Part shown: piece by piece, positions 32,020 through 43,575 of the stretch
Numbering within the stretch: position 1 is the first letter of the stretch
How the letters are laid out: every line of letters starts with the position of its first letter
Assembly (NCBI GenBank): GCA_905147135.1
Contig: LR990051.1
Span: 3,868,463-3,932,462 of the forward strand
DNA from: Blastobasis lacticolella
Taxonomy: Eukaryota > Arthropoda > Insecta > Lepidoptera > Blastobasidae
DNA length: 64,000 bases
Direction: 5' to 3'
Translations under genes and position numbers: made by a program
The notes under the pieces: model-generated
The model's database searches: none
What the model saw: only the letters and a program-made list of their open reading frames with translations
Told to the model about the DNA's origin: nothing

Positions 32020-32490
32020 TGCGCATCATCATATCAGCCAGAAGATGCCCACTGCTGGGCATAGGCCTCCCCCAGAGATCTCCACAAAGTGCCCATCGCC
32101 ACTAAAAAATTTACCAGTTGGCACCCCGTGTATTCGCGCACTGTGTCTAATTGCCTCATAGTAATGTTTCTGAATTCGGGTAGAGTCTGCTTATTAAATC
32201 ATTATTGGTTGGTCGTGTGGTGTCGGGGAGAAGAATATAGCATCAACCACATGCCAGTTACGGGTATTTTTTTTTATTACTTTACTAGTTAGGCATTTGA
32301 CCGCCACCTCACCTGGTGGTAAGTGACGATGCGGTCTATGATGGAGCATGCCTGTCTAGGAACAGCCTATTCACTCTAGCCTTGAAGGCATCCAGATTAC
32401 CTTAAGGAAGCGACTAGTTTCATAAGGAAGGGAGGAACTCCGTAGAGCTGATTATTTGCAGCAGCATTCTCTATTAAGTGTTTCCAACAC
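32020..32490. repeat. RTE-like 3' tail and an adjacent interspersed repeat
   Basis: 32025-32090 contains CATCATCATATCAGCC and CCACTGCTGGGCATAGGCCT followed by CCCCCAGAGATCTC, the reversed 3' end of RTE-like LINEs (compare 59725-59775). 32265-32490 starts with a T-run and GGCATTTGACCGCC.CCTCACCTGGTGG, seen again in part at 10965-11000 and 52270-52300. Confidence 0.6.
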
Positions 32491-32499
32491 TGCGATCTC

Positions 32500-33025
32500 G
32501 GAGATTTTTATTATTCTACGCTGTGACAAACGAGTCTTTAATTAATAAGCATTACGCCAAACGCTCCACATCCTTAAACAAATCAACTGCACCAATAACA
32601 ATGTCCCAATAACGTCGAAAAAGAAATAGGTCATTCTGTAGCTGACTCCTCGCCTATTAACCGAGCCGAACACATTGGAGGAGTCTAAGAAGCGATTAAA
32701 ATAATAGTCCCGAGCGAGTGAGCCTGAAAAATAGCGCGGCGGTGGCTATAAAAACTCGGGTTCGCGTCGCGTGTGCACATAAATAAAGATTCCATAGCCG
32801 TGTTACAGTATAACCATGTGCATAGTAGAGCAACTCACAGTCATTGGAGCTTTTTTATACAACTCGAGCAGACAGCTCACCTGATGGACGGTATTGTTAT
32901 CCATAACAGGATTCACGCTTAATTTTTTTTTGCGTTTTAAATATTCTCGGACAAATTCACACATCACCATCTAGCCCTAAAGTAAGCAAAGAGTGTGTTA
33001 CGGGTGTCAGATAACTGGCAGGCTA
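32500..33025. other. Intergenic DNA with a GC-richer patch
   Basis: 32640-32790 is GC-richer with TATTAACCGAGCCG, GCGATTAAAATAATAG and a TATAAAAA word, a candidate regulatory patch. 32850-32910 has a degraded family A core (CACCTGATGGACGG). No gene. Confidence 0.35.
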
Positions 33026-33030
33026 CCTAT

Positions 33031-33560
33031 ACAGTGTGTGGCTTAGAACCGGGGCAAATATTAAAAACGGAGGCTCTATAGGTCACCAGTAATTAAATAA
33101 ATATGGTCTATTAAATAATGCAAACAAAACAATAGTTCCGCTCAACTCGATCGAGTTCTGAGCTACTCGGAACGTCTCGTTGCCATGTGGCGGCTGATAT
33201 TATCTTATGCCCTGTACCACGACATTAACAATGGGAGCGCTAATATCGTTTTGCAATAATCACTGATTATGAATCGTAACTTTAAGTTCTTATTGTGTGT
33301 AATGCATGGGTTTTGGTTAAATTGAATCTTTTCAGAAAAATACCAATACTCTAGAGTCTCTATTTTCAATATTAACCCCGGTTCTAGGCCACACGCTGTA
33401 TATACTTTTCTAATACAACTTATTATACATCGTACACCCAGATCCGTAACAGAAATTAAAATTCATCATTTCCATTTATGCTCGGCCGGGAATCAAACCC
33501 GGGATCTATGCGTGGCGACCGGCATGTTAATCAACTGAACCACTCAGGTCGTCATTCTAG
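33031..33560 (-). mobile_element. tRNA-headed SINE with an inverted partial copy
   Basis: In reverse complement 33475-33555 gives a tRNA-like head (CCTGAGTGGTTCAGTTGATT and a B-box-like GGGTTTGATTCC) followed by a body through 33345 with GGCCTAGAACCGGGGTTAAT. The same body end occurs in opposite sense at 33031-33084 (GTGTGGCTTAGAACCGGGGC). This SINE family differs from that at 60101. Confidence 0.6.
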
Positions 33561-34440
33561 ACTAGGATTGACAGTGTTACAAGGGGAAATTCTGGGTCAG
33601 GCAGGACGTATGTCGTCCTCCTCTGCCGCATCGTGCGGGCATGCCTCGGCCCCAGCCGAGCGTTGCAAGCAATTATTTAAAGAAATTGAATGGAACTAAT
33701 GCTCTTCGTGGTTGCCACTTTTGCATGGCATGAAAACAATAATTTGCACAGAACATAATATTGACAGTATTGTGTTTTGTATTCAGACGAAGTGTTTTGT
33801 TTAGAGGAGACGGCGTCATTGGAACACTAACTTACAGACGGACTACAGATTTGTATTTTTACGAACTCTCATCTTATGCAGTGCGTTAGCGCTCTTCCAG
33901 TGTCTGTACTTATGTATACCTATACCGGACCCACATCGCGACGATGTGTCGCCGTCAAATATATTAAGAAATAGAGGATTAATTTAATTTGAACACTTTG
34001 TTACCCACTTTACTGTCGGACGATCGTTTATTTCTAGCCCCATTATTCTTTCAAATGTATTTATTTCCAAGCAGAAGCGAGGTATTTACATAATCCGACG
34101 CCGCTGAGACTAATTTTAATGATATGTTTAGCTTTGGAGAATTTATACGTTTTTATTACGATATTTGTGTGTGATTGTGGGAAATGGTTTTACTGTTTTT
34201 ATTTTTTTGTATTCAGTTTTTTTTTTGTCAGATTATTTCCCTAGGTTACCCTACGGCGTAGACTACACTATGCAGTTACGCACATTATTGTATGTCCAAA
34301 TGCATTATGTTGCTGTCACTTTCCTCTGACATACCTCCTCCTCTTCTCCTCTAACTATCCTCTGCTGTGATTGATATTGAATGATTGTAACTAAATTGGA
34401 AACCTCACATTCATACATAGCGTAAAACAATGTACACTTA
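33560..34440. other. Non-coding, nothing recognised
   Basis: AT-rich with no defensible gene. A T-run at 34200-34230. Confidence 0.4.
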
Positions 34441-34444
34441 GATC

Positions 34445-34565
34445 TTTTACACTACCCAACGGATTTTAATACAGTTTTCAACTATATAGAGAGGAAGGTT
34501 AACAAGCAATAAAAAGGGTAGGTAGGGGTAAAGAAGCGAACGAAATAACGCCGGGTCGTCTAGTT
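34445..34565 (+). mobile_element. Helitron-like 3' fragment
   Basis: Matches 17510-17645 over CGGATTTTAAT, AAAAGGGTAGGTAGGGGTAA and the end CGCCGGGTCGTCTAGTT. The CTAGT end and GC-rich subterminal word are Helitron-like. Confidence 0.45.
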
Positions 34566-34569
34566 AATT

Positions 34570-35265
34570 TTAAGAAAATACCGAATGCCAAAACCAACTA
34601 AACAAGGTTGTCGTTGTAATTGTATATCTATACATTACAGCATATTCAAACAATACTTACTATCAAACCCATTCACAACAACGCACGTACCATCCCAAAA
34701 AACACAGACAAAACAAAAAGCTCTGTACAGCCCTAAAACCGCCATAGAGTAGCGCGGCTTTTATAATTAGAAGCGTAACAAATCACGGCGCCATTAGCAA
34801 TGTGTTCCATTGACAAGATAAACTGCTTGTCGACAATAAGGTAACAATTATCCGGGCTCAGTTCTGGTCCCGCGAGACGGGCCTTAGGTAAATACCCGTC
34901 AACCAGACTAACTAGACCTCCCAAAGCAAGCCTAAACAACCAGTAGGAGTACAACAACTCGTAAATGCAGAGGTCTAGCGTTATTGGACACCTTAGACGA
35001 AACAACCGATACAATTGGGCCTCCGTTGAAGCTAGTATGTGTAGAAATTTGGAGGGGCGAAGCGCAAGATACGGGTCAGATGATTTTGGTTGGATAACAA
35101 ACTCGCAACACGTGTGCCCAGCATCCGATTCCACTTCTTTTTCGGTGCGTCGCTTGTTAAGTGTGTATTAGACGTCGATTGCAGTCTGCAAACGTTTTCT
35201 AGCTAACTAGCATTTTGCGTTTCTGACCAGATGCTAAAGAAGCCTACTCACAGCTACAGTCACAA
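34570..35265. other. GC-richer tract with an unassigned minus-strand frame
   Basis: A 133-codon minus frame (34733-35134) is open but shows no domain, signal peptide or neighbouring exon. The tract has dense CGCGGC, TTTATAATTAG and TTAGCAATG words and may be a conserved non-coding element. A gene cannot be excluded. Confidence 0.3.
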
Positions 35266-35269
35266 TCTA

Positions 35270-35540
35270 TGTTTTGTTTCTTTTTTTAATAAGGCATATA
35301 ACATATCCAAAAGGGACGGCTTTAAGTTGTCAAATACCTCTCCATAATCACTGCTATTGTAAAATTTTTTGGCCTTGGTCATCTTAATGTACTAGGTTTT
35401 TGTTTGACATTAAGTCATTTGTATAGAGTTGTGACAGATTGACAGCGAGCGTATTTATTTATTTATTTATTAAATCTTCATGCACAAAATAGTACAAATA
35501 GTACTTATATTCGAGGCTCTCTATATGTCGAGGCTCCATT
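35270..35540 (+). repeat. Family D repeat, copy 1
   Basis: Parallel to 51620-51860 in the same order: ACAGTCACAATCTAT, GGGACGGCT, TTGTCAAATAC, ATAACCACTGCTATTGTA (with changes), GGTCTTGGTCA and a final GTCGAGGCT.CAT. Non-coding; the element type is unknown. Confidence 0.65.
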
Positions 35541-35839
35541 TAGGTTCGATGTACAATATCTTTGCGTAGATACGTACAAACGTACTCTCTCTTCTGTTTG
35601 AATTATGTTTTTATCATACCTGTACGCAAACATGTGCCACTAACTAACCACTTGGTACTTGCATGTGGTCAGTGTATTCAGTGCTCATTAAAAATGAACA
35701 GAGAGCACCTGATGTATAATGGTAACTGTCGACAACACCACGCACTTAGGTTCATATAACAGAAAAAAATGCTAAAAGATCTGCAGGTGCGTTGTCGTAA
35801 GTATGAATGCCTTAATATGGTTGTAATTATTCAGGCGAC

Positions 35840-35930
35840 TATATGTGTAACCATGATTAAATCTGGTCAGGATCCCCTGGCATAGAGGTCAGATGGCAGT
35901 CTGCCAAGTCCTGGATCATGGTCGAAGAAG
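35840..35930 (+). mobile_element. SINE 3' fragment
   Basis: GTGTAACCATGATTAAATC, TGGTCAGGATCCCCTGGCA, GAGGTCAGATGGCAGT and TCCTGGATCATGGTC match the body of the SINE at 60290-60405. The tRNA head is missing. Confidence 0.65.
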
Positions 35931-36690
35931 GGTTGTGATTACGCTGGCCATCGATATGCTCACTGAATACAACAACTTCGCGGCTAATATTGTTAGATAA
36001 GGCGGTGGGACCCATCCAGACAGGCTCCTCACCTGAGACTTGTCAGAGCCCTACCCCGGTAGTCAAACCAAGCTATTAGTAACAGCACGAACAAAACATA
36101 ACATCAAAGACCTAAATACGCCACATAATAAATATGTCGGAAGAATAATTGGCATCGCAGCCGGATCGATGGCGGGCCTGGCTGTGAAAAATTGTACGTC
36201 AGAAATAATTGAAGCGACACTTTGAAATATGCGAGCGTTTATTCTGATAAACGGCTTATGGTTCGTGTCGTTTATACTCGTGCATTTTCAAGTTGTCAAC
36301 AGAGGCGAATACTTGTATAATAGGACTGAAATGTTTATTTACACAAACAGTAACACTACAATACAATCAAACTCAAAATCAAAATTTCGTTATTGATTAG
36401 GACATTAAATATGGAACAGGAAAGTAGGAAGAAAGCAGACAGTGACACGTTAGCCGCCCCATGGCAGGAATACATCCACCCCACGCCATTATTTTACAAA
36501 AAAAAAACAACACGACATAATTATTATGACAAAAAATAATAAAGTAAAGCGTAAAAATAGAGAACATAAAACAGCAATTACTAAAACAATATTAAAATAA
36601 ACACCACAGGTCACAAATAAAGGTCACAGTTAATTACATAGACGACACAAAGTTTCCCCAAATATGAATATGGAATAACACATTGAGTAC
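35930..36690. other. Non-coding, nothing recognised
   Basis: AT-rich with an A-run at about 36495-36505. No gene. Confidence 0.4.
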
Positions 36691-36700
36691 ATATCAATTG

Positions 36701-36965
36701 CGGCGCTAGTTTGTGTCATGATTGATAGAACTAGCGCCGTCCACTTACTTCTTACTGTATTCTGTTCCTTATGGGGATTTTATAGGCTGGAAATTTAGGC
36801 AGTACTGTCGTTGTCTGTTTGTTGCAAAGATTTTAGAAAGAGGGAGGAAATATATTTTCATCTCCCAGTAGTAATAGTATACCGTCACGGGTTGCCAATC
36901 GGCTCCCGGCACTGTTTCATTAGTTTGAGGTCTTCAGCGGAAGACCTAAAGGAGTCAACCTTCTC
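36701..36965. repeat. Hairpin and family C fragment
   Basis: CGGCGCTAGTT (36701-36711) is mirrored by AACTAGCGCCG (36729-36739), a perfect 11-bp-arm hairpin. 36881-36965 (ATACCGTCACGGGTTGCCAA, then GCGGAAGACCT) matches the start of the family C copy at 43392. Confidence 0.6.
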
Positions 36966-39125
36966 ATATGTCCCAACAAATGTACGAAATGCACCGCTAT
37001 TTTTAAACATCACAATATGGTGCTCAAAATCAGTCATTTGGAAATTTTTAGAAAATTTTTTTTTTATACATATTTATCTAAGGACACTTGGGTTTAAAGA
37101 GTTAAAAGGAAATCATTCCAAGAAAAACAGCAATTAAAGAAACAAGGAAATTAGATTATAATATTTACAAACATAAAAAAGTGTGTCTCAACCTCTCGAC
37201 GAATCGAGATCTAAAACATTACATACCGACCAACACCCGACGTAGTGCGGACAGACATCGGTGCCAGTGTAAATTGACCTGTCGCATGTATAGCGTCGCC
37301 AGAAGCGGTGGGGTCAACGAAAAATAATTAATGGACTGCCTAATGAATCTACCGCCTGTTAACCGCAGTGTAGTGTCAGCAAAATAATGGCGATGCACAA
37401 TTTTATGCAAGGCTTTTTGTATGCGCGGTTTTTTAATGTCAGAAAGTACCTATTTTTCACTTGTAAGGTAATCACATTGTACACTTGTGTTATCGACAAC
37501 ATATACATTTTAGTTACTTCTTTTAAAATAATTATGACGTCTATGCCGTACACTATTAACCTCCTCCTCCACCTCCTTTTCATAAATCTTTAGTTCATTA
37601 TATTGTCCTAGATGGTAGGTAGACATGCGGTTTCCAGAAGATTTTTCATCTTTATTTATCAAGTTTTATATCAGCTTTCTCCGTCTACAATTAATTTGAG
37701 TAAGCTCACCAAAATATTAAGACATCAGTAAGACATTTCACCTCTACGTTATTATATTTATCCACACCACACACACACACAAGTTATAGAACGAGTTATG
37801 CCTATTCAACCGCATCTTCACGGATGGCGCTTTAATACGAGCCTTTTCACCGTGTACAGACAGATAGCGCTCAGCTTTATCTGTCAGCAAATGCATACAC
37901 CGCACCAAAAAAATGGTAAAGTTACCTTCACGGTTATGGCAATATTTTTGGCTTTGTGCACCGCACAGTGTCAAGCCGGCGTAGTCACTGCGTCGTGTCC
38001 GGGCTAATTGGTAAAACTGCGCGTTTTCCGTCCGGTTGACGTACAGTTACTACGCGGTGACTACGCGGACACGATGAATACGCGATTTATAAGCGGCGAG
38101 TCCTAAAGAAAAAGTAATAGCATTAAGCCGAATGACTTTTCTGCGTGCAGTACTGTGGTCCCAGGGGCAGACTTAGTCTTGATTTATTCCGTCAGCTTCC
38201 GGCGCGGCTGAGACTGCATCAGCCCGCGATTCATAACCCGAGTAGGTACTTTGCTCAGTAGCCGATAGGATTGGCTTGTTGTCGAAGTTATGAGTTTGAA
38301 AGAGTCTAATTTGCTTGATTTTAATCGGGTTTTGGTTGTGTCTGATGGGTGGGTGTGTTTGGGCTTGTTTGTTTAGTCTTGATAAGTCTGTCTGAAAAAA
38401 TATTTTTCATTTGAAAGCTTGTTTTAGAAATAAAACAGCATAAACCGAAAATGACTAATCGATAAATTGTTTGATGTTTCCGTGCGTCTCTGGCCAGCCC
38501 GTTTACCAATAGTGCCGTAGCGGTAATACCCTACCATATCATATAGAAAACCCTGTCAGATCCATGAAGGAATTGAGGTATCCATTTTTGTTATTATCAC
38601 CACCCAAGGTAGGCTCAACCACTAAGCTATCACGACCTCTTGCCTGTAATTATTTACTGATCGGTACATCGTGGTTTTGTTCCCGTGCGATACACGACAG
38701 CTGATGAACTCCGGTTGCTCAAGGCGAACTGACGTGGCCATCGCCTATCGCCGGGTGGCCAATAAGCGATGGCCACGTCTTCAATATTGCCAGATTATTG
38801 ATCAGTTCATGGACTTATTATTGATAATAATAGGTGAGGCCATGGATCAATTTCAGCCTTTGAAGTTGATTAGACTTTCCTTTGTTGCATTAGCGGTGCA
38901 TTTATGACTCATTTTGCTTTTGAAACAATTTGTTTATTACAAAAATATTGAGTGGAACACATAGAGACATACTCTCCCGTTTCTTCCACATTTATTCAAC
39001 TTTTTACACAGGCCTGTTGCTTTAGATTTTTTAAGTTTAAAAGTTGATAGGAATACATATTTTTAATACACACACGTTACCTTCTGATGTACTACATGTC
39101 TCTGAAAGCTGACATAGAAGCAAAG
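36965..39125. other. Intergenic DNA with one strong hairpin
   Basis: A perfect 14-bp-arm hairpin at 38731-38779 (GACGTGGCCATCGC and its complement, 21-nt loop). A CpG-rich patch at 38030-38100. No coding exon was recognised. Confidence 0.4.
38731..38779. repeat. 14-bp-arm inverted repeat
   Basis: Arms 38731-38744 and 38766-38779 are exact complements, GC-rich in AT-rich surroundings. Confidence 0.75.
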
Positions 39126-39129
39126 TTAC

Positions 39130-39330
39130 CGACATAGGGCACTGAATTAGCAAGCTGAAATGGCAGACGCAGAGGTCATATTTGCCGACAAACTGAAAAC
39201 CAATAGAGTAAACCTTCTTAAGCTGCGACTCTGCAAGCGTAGTGTAGGACGCCCTCCGGACAGGTTTGCAAAAGGCTTCAAGGTGGATGCTGCATTCGGC
39301 AAGAAGACGCCCCCTGAAGTAAATACCTGA
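39130..39330 (+). mobile_element. RTE-like LINE 3' fragment
   Basis: GCGACTCTGCAAGCGTAGTG followed by GGACGCCCTCCGG and GTGGATGCTGCATTCGGCAA is collinear with the reverse complement of 55600-55690 (GCGACTCGGCAAGCGTGG, GACGCCCTCCGGTGGATGC). A decayed ORF end reads KRSVGRPPDRF. Confidence 0.6.
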
Positions 39331-39544
39331 TGTAATTATGTAGCTTTGCTAATCTTGTTTTTTAATTAAGTTTTTCTTTCTTTCTTTCTATATATCTTCA
39401 TATTTAATATAATAATTAATACTTCCTTACATAATTATTTTTGTTTTTTGCACACGCTTTTTGCATTAACAGGTCATGAATACAAAATCTACAATAAAAA
39501 CCTATCAAATCATATCAAATCACTATTTTATAAAGTTTAGTTTA

Positions 39545-39790
39545 TCTCGTACCTACTCGGGTTATGGCAGAATACCAGTGTGTTGCTATCCCAGGCAACA
39601 CTGTGCTGAGCTATAACCCTTTTGTGCTGCAGCACACACACGTGGTTTCATTACGCAGGGAGTAATAATGGTACCTGCCTACATAGTTAATTAATTACTA
39701 AATCTACCTTGTACTTATATAGCTTCTAAGTTTAAGTTGTCTGTGTGTGCATGAAGTATCAAATAAACCATATTCTATTCTATAAAACAA
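39545..39790 (+). repeat. Family E repeat, copy 1
   Basis: GCTATAACCCTTTTGTGCTG and AGCACACACACGTGG, ending in ATAAACCATATTCTATTCTA, match the reverse complement of 61525-61730. The ends resemble SINE/LINE tails with an ATTCTAT-type terminal. Confidence 0.6.
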
Positions 39791-42360
39791 AACATACTGC
39801 CAGTGTTCAGAGCCTACATACCTTGTGCTGATGAATGTACTGTACTGATCTTTTAATATCAAGCTACATTCATTCAATGACATTCACAGCAGGACTTCAA
39901 CCCGCGCACTTCAGACTTGACTTCCGTTCCCATCAACACTTGAACACTTGAGTTATCCATTTTTTGCCCAAGAAATAAACCTTTTATTGCGTAGTGTTTC
40001 TCGAAAACGTGGCGCCGGCCATATTTCAAAGTCAATGAATGAGTGGATGGATGACTAGTTTTTAGATATTGGCTATCGATTTTTTATCAAGTAACTGATA
40101 CTTTGACCCCAAATGTGTTTCTAGTGGTTGGAAGCGAAGGGACGATAAAGTTTTATGGCTACTTATGCATTCACGAAGATAAAGTTGACAGTTTTAATGC
40201 GATATTGCAGCTAAGGGCGTGTTGATGTGTTTCCTGTGAAGGCATAGTAGTCGAGTTCGTGTCGAGGCCATGCCCTTTATTAGAGAGTTGTACATAGAAT
40301 ATTATATTCGTTATTACTGATATAATCCGACCGTGCTCATTATATATGTAAGTATTTTGGTCTGTTGTAAAACTATCATAATTAAAAATAAATAATATTG
40401 CCAAATAAATTTATGAATATTTCTGAACGAAATCTAAGAGATTCTTGGACGATGTTTACTTTTTGAGAGCATTCAGTACTAATGAACTAAAAGTTAGATT
40501 GCTAAATATTTAATTTATCCTATAACAAAACACGCGAAATCGGATGGAACCTTGTCGATGTAAATTGACCATTATTTCGATTAACTTCTACATTCACATT
40601 GATTCTGATTGCGATCACATTCTAATTGCGCGAATAATACATCCCACCAAAACCATTTCCTGTAAAATTGGTTGGCCATGCCTTGTAAGCTTTTAACGGT
40701 TTCCCGGTGAAAAAGATTAGATCTCCTGAAGAGCTAAAGCTCGTAACTCAACAAAGCTTAACTGTATAAACCTTACATTTTGGTCACAAAGTATGGCTTG
40801 ACCGTTTAAGACTATTGCATAAACTGAATTTTGTGCGACGTAACAGTCAGGGCTGACGTCGTCGGTCGGACTAAGAAAGCGCGTAGCAATCTTAAGCTCT
40901 GTACTGTAGTTGATCATTCTCTCTGATACGTTTGAATCTATGAAAAAATGTTATAGTCGCCCAGTTACCGCTTGGAATTGGCTGCCTGCTCTTTTGTCAC
41001 TACACTAAAAAAATATTATTGGAGACAACGCAGACTTTGGATCTCATTTCAGCTAAGACATAATAAGAAACTGAGATTCAGACAGCAAGAGATCAGAGAT
41101 CGTTTGCTTTTCTTTTCCACATCTTTAATACAGTAAAAGTAGGAAACAGATTTCGGTTTTTAATAGATTCTCAGCTATTGATGAAGAAATTTTCTAAATG
41201 CATAACTTAAGCATTCTTAACAGCATCCAACGGCAAATAAATTATTAATTATCAAGCTCTCAGTCGAGCAGTAAGTAAGGCTCTCGACAATTTTTTGTGC
41301 AACCACGTGTGTCCCGCGAGGACAATAAAACAGTTTACATTGAAACGCCATTCAGCTACCATTTTACAACTGTGACAACTGTTATTTATGGCTTCCTCAC
41401 TGATATGGAGCCGAGGAAGTCAACACTCTTGTTTTTGCAAGTCAAGTGCCCCATTTAGTACCGAATGTTGGCCAAAAGATATCAATACGCTCTGTATTGA
41501 TTGATAAAAATTGTCTGTCTTTGACAAGTGTTCAAAATCAATTTTTCTAATTTTACTTACCTAGTATAGATTAAAACACTAGTTATATTATATTTATAAA
41601 CTTTGCCAGAAGATGACGCTCGAAACCGGTCGCAATTAATTAATTTTATGTATAAAAGTGTTTTAATTTATAATATAGTGGATTGCCATCATGAATGCAC
41701 AATACAAAGTGTCAAATACTTACTTACATAGTACCAATTCAACTCTTGCCTTTGCAAGACCCATATTATGCCATCTTGTAAGCTTTCCACAGCGTTCAAC
41801 TTTATGCCACCGTATCACTGCAAATGCACAGGATATTAAATGCAATGCCCTATGATTTGTACCACACGGGAGACATATTGCCGGTTCGTGGGAATGTAAG
41901 GAGGTATATTGTTATGTCGTTTAAATAATGAACAATTGTAATACGATGTCCCACCGCTAAAGTCCCTGATTACAATCCGCCAAACCCATATCATGAAATT
42001 GCAAACCTATTATGGTTGCGATGATTATATCAATTCAAAAGAGACTAATTATAGAAGAAAAACAGTTTACGATGCCAATGCATTACAAAGTTGAAACATT
42101 GTTGTTTTTAATAGTTTTGCATTTGAAAAATGTTGGATAGGAAAATGTATTTGCCAATGCTATATTATTTTATGAATAGTGTGACCATCATCATGGCATT
42201 ATAATGTGATGTCAATTCATCGCTCCTTGGCCTCCCACAAGACCTTTATATGTTATTGATGTGATAGTGGTTTTTACTTACGATTGTACTATAACAATAG
42301 ACTTTGTCTAACACTAAGCAGTATAGTCCTGTGAGTAAATCTCTTGCCTTTAAACCGCAA
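39790..42360. other. Long non-coding tract
   Basis: AT-rich. The GAAGATGACGCTCGAAACCG word at 41610-41640 is typical of repeats but I could not assign it. No coding exon, tRNA or CRISPR-like structure. Confidence 0.4.
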
Positions 42361-42363
42361 AAT

Positions 42364-42435
42364 ATATTTCGGAAAATGAAAATGAAAATGAAAAATGAAA
42401 AAGTATTTATTGAATTAGGATTACGTTAATTAATC

Positions 42436-42467
<32 letters not shown>

Positions 42468-42590
42468 ACTTAGCAGACAAACAGGCAAGCGGGCCACCTG
42501 ATGGAAAGTGGTCACCGCCGCCTATGGACATCGGCAACACCAGGGGAGTCACCAATGCGTTGCCCGCCTCTATCTCTTTTCAAAAGTCAA
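42364..42590 (+). repeat. GAAAAT microsatellite, poly-T run and family A copy
   Basis: A GAAAAT-type tandem run (42370-42400), then about 30 consecutive T at 42432-42462, then the family A head with CTGATGGAAAGTGGTCACC and CAATGCGTTGCCCGCCTCT. Compare 2755-2870. Confidence 0.75.
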
Positions 42591-43385
42591 AAATCTAACG
42601 GAAAACAAAGGGAAGTTAAGCGAGCTCATCCAGGTCGGTCGTTTAAAGGCATAATACCCAACCACAACATCTATCTCATTTACCTTTAAAAACTCCAAAA
42701 GCATCTCCTCCCAAAGACTTTAAACCTTAGCTCGAGGGATCAAAACTTTGCGGCGGCTTTAAAAAGGGCATCATTAATAACTTGTGAGGTCGCTCTATTA
42801 TGCAAATACATATTGGGCCGTGTAATAAATAATTTATGGTCGTATCCTTAGCTCCTAGTAAGGGGTCGGCCTTTGTGGAAATGAGAAATGATGTGCAGAG
42901 TCAACCCAGTCTGTCAGTGGTGACTGCCATGAATAATGAGTTGTCGGCACGAAAAGGCTGGCTGGTGACAGTGACGGCTCAGTTTGCGTTTTGCGTCGGT
43001 CAGTGTGTGATTTGGGTATTGATTTGTTTTGTGAGAGATGCCATTAGTTTGGTTTTCAAGCGAAGGTAGAAACTATAACACCTACGCATGGTTACAGCTG
43101 TGTAGGAACCTAATCTTATCCAGATTAAATATGTAATTAAATCCGGCGTGAGCTAGTGTTAGGACTGCCATGCTGATTAGTCCTTCTGGTTAGTTACCAT
43201 TACCACCGACGTATATATTTAGTTTTATTTAATAGTTATATTTCCACTATACAACATGTTCGCCGACATTCTGTAGTCTTATGTAGTAGTATTTTACTAC
43301 TAACCAGCACTATTGCAATCAATTAGTTTATAGTTGTTTGCCGGTTTGGAAGCTTACTATTAATACGTAATAATTATGATTTAAT
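42590..43385. other. Non-coding, nothing recognised
   Basis: AT-rich. 42700-42790 is mildly GC-richer. No gene. Confidence 0.4.
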
Positions 43386-43389
43386 ATAA

Positions 43390-43575
43390 TATACCGTCAC
43401 GGGGTGCCAATTGGCTGTTCATCTAGTCTTAGGGTCACCAGCGGAAGACCTTGGTCAATCTCGCTTCGCCAACGGTATAAGGAGGCACACCTAGCGAGTG
43501 GCAAGCTGTTGCGGTGCTGAAGTTAGACTAGCCTCAAAGTACGAAATGGGCACATATCCAGTTCCCTGACATTGC
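43390..43575 (+). repeat. Family C repeat
   Basis: ATACCGTCACGGGGTGCCAA, AGCGGAAGACCTTGGTCAA, CGCTTCGCCAACGGTAT and CTCAAAGTACGAAATGGGC are shared (inverted) with 10270-10505 and (direct, first 80 bp) with 36881-36965. Confidence 0.65.

Noticed and set aside
34733..35134. 133-codon minus-strand gene
   Set aside because: No domain, no splice or promoter context; the openness can be explained by GC-richer composition.
42432..42462. Poly-T as a terminator or regulatory tract
   Set aside because: It is the head of a family A repeat insertion, as the adjacent shared sequence shows.
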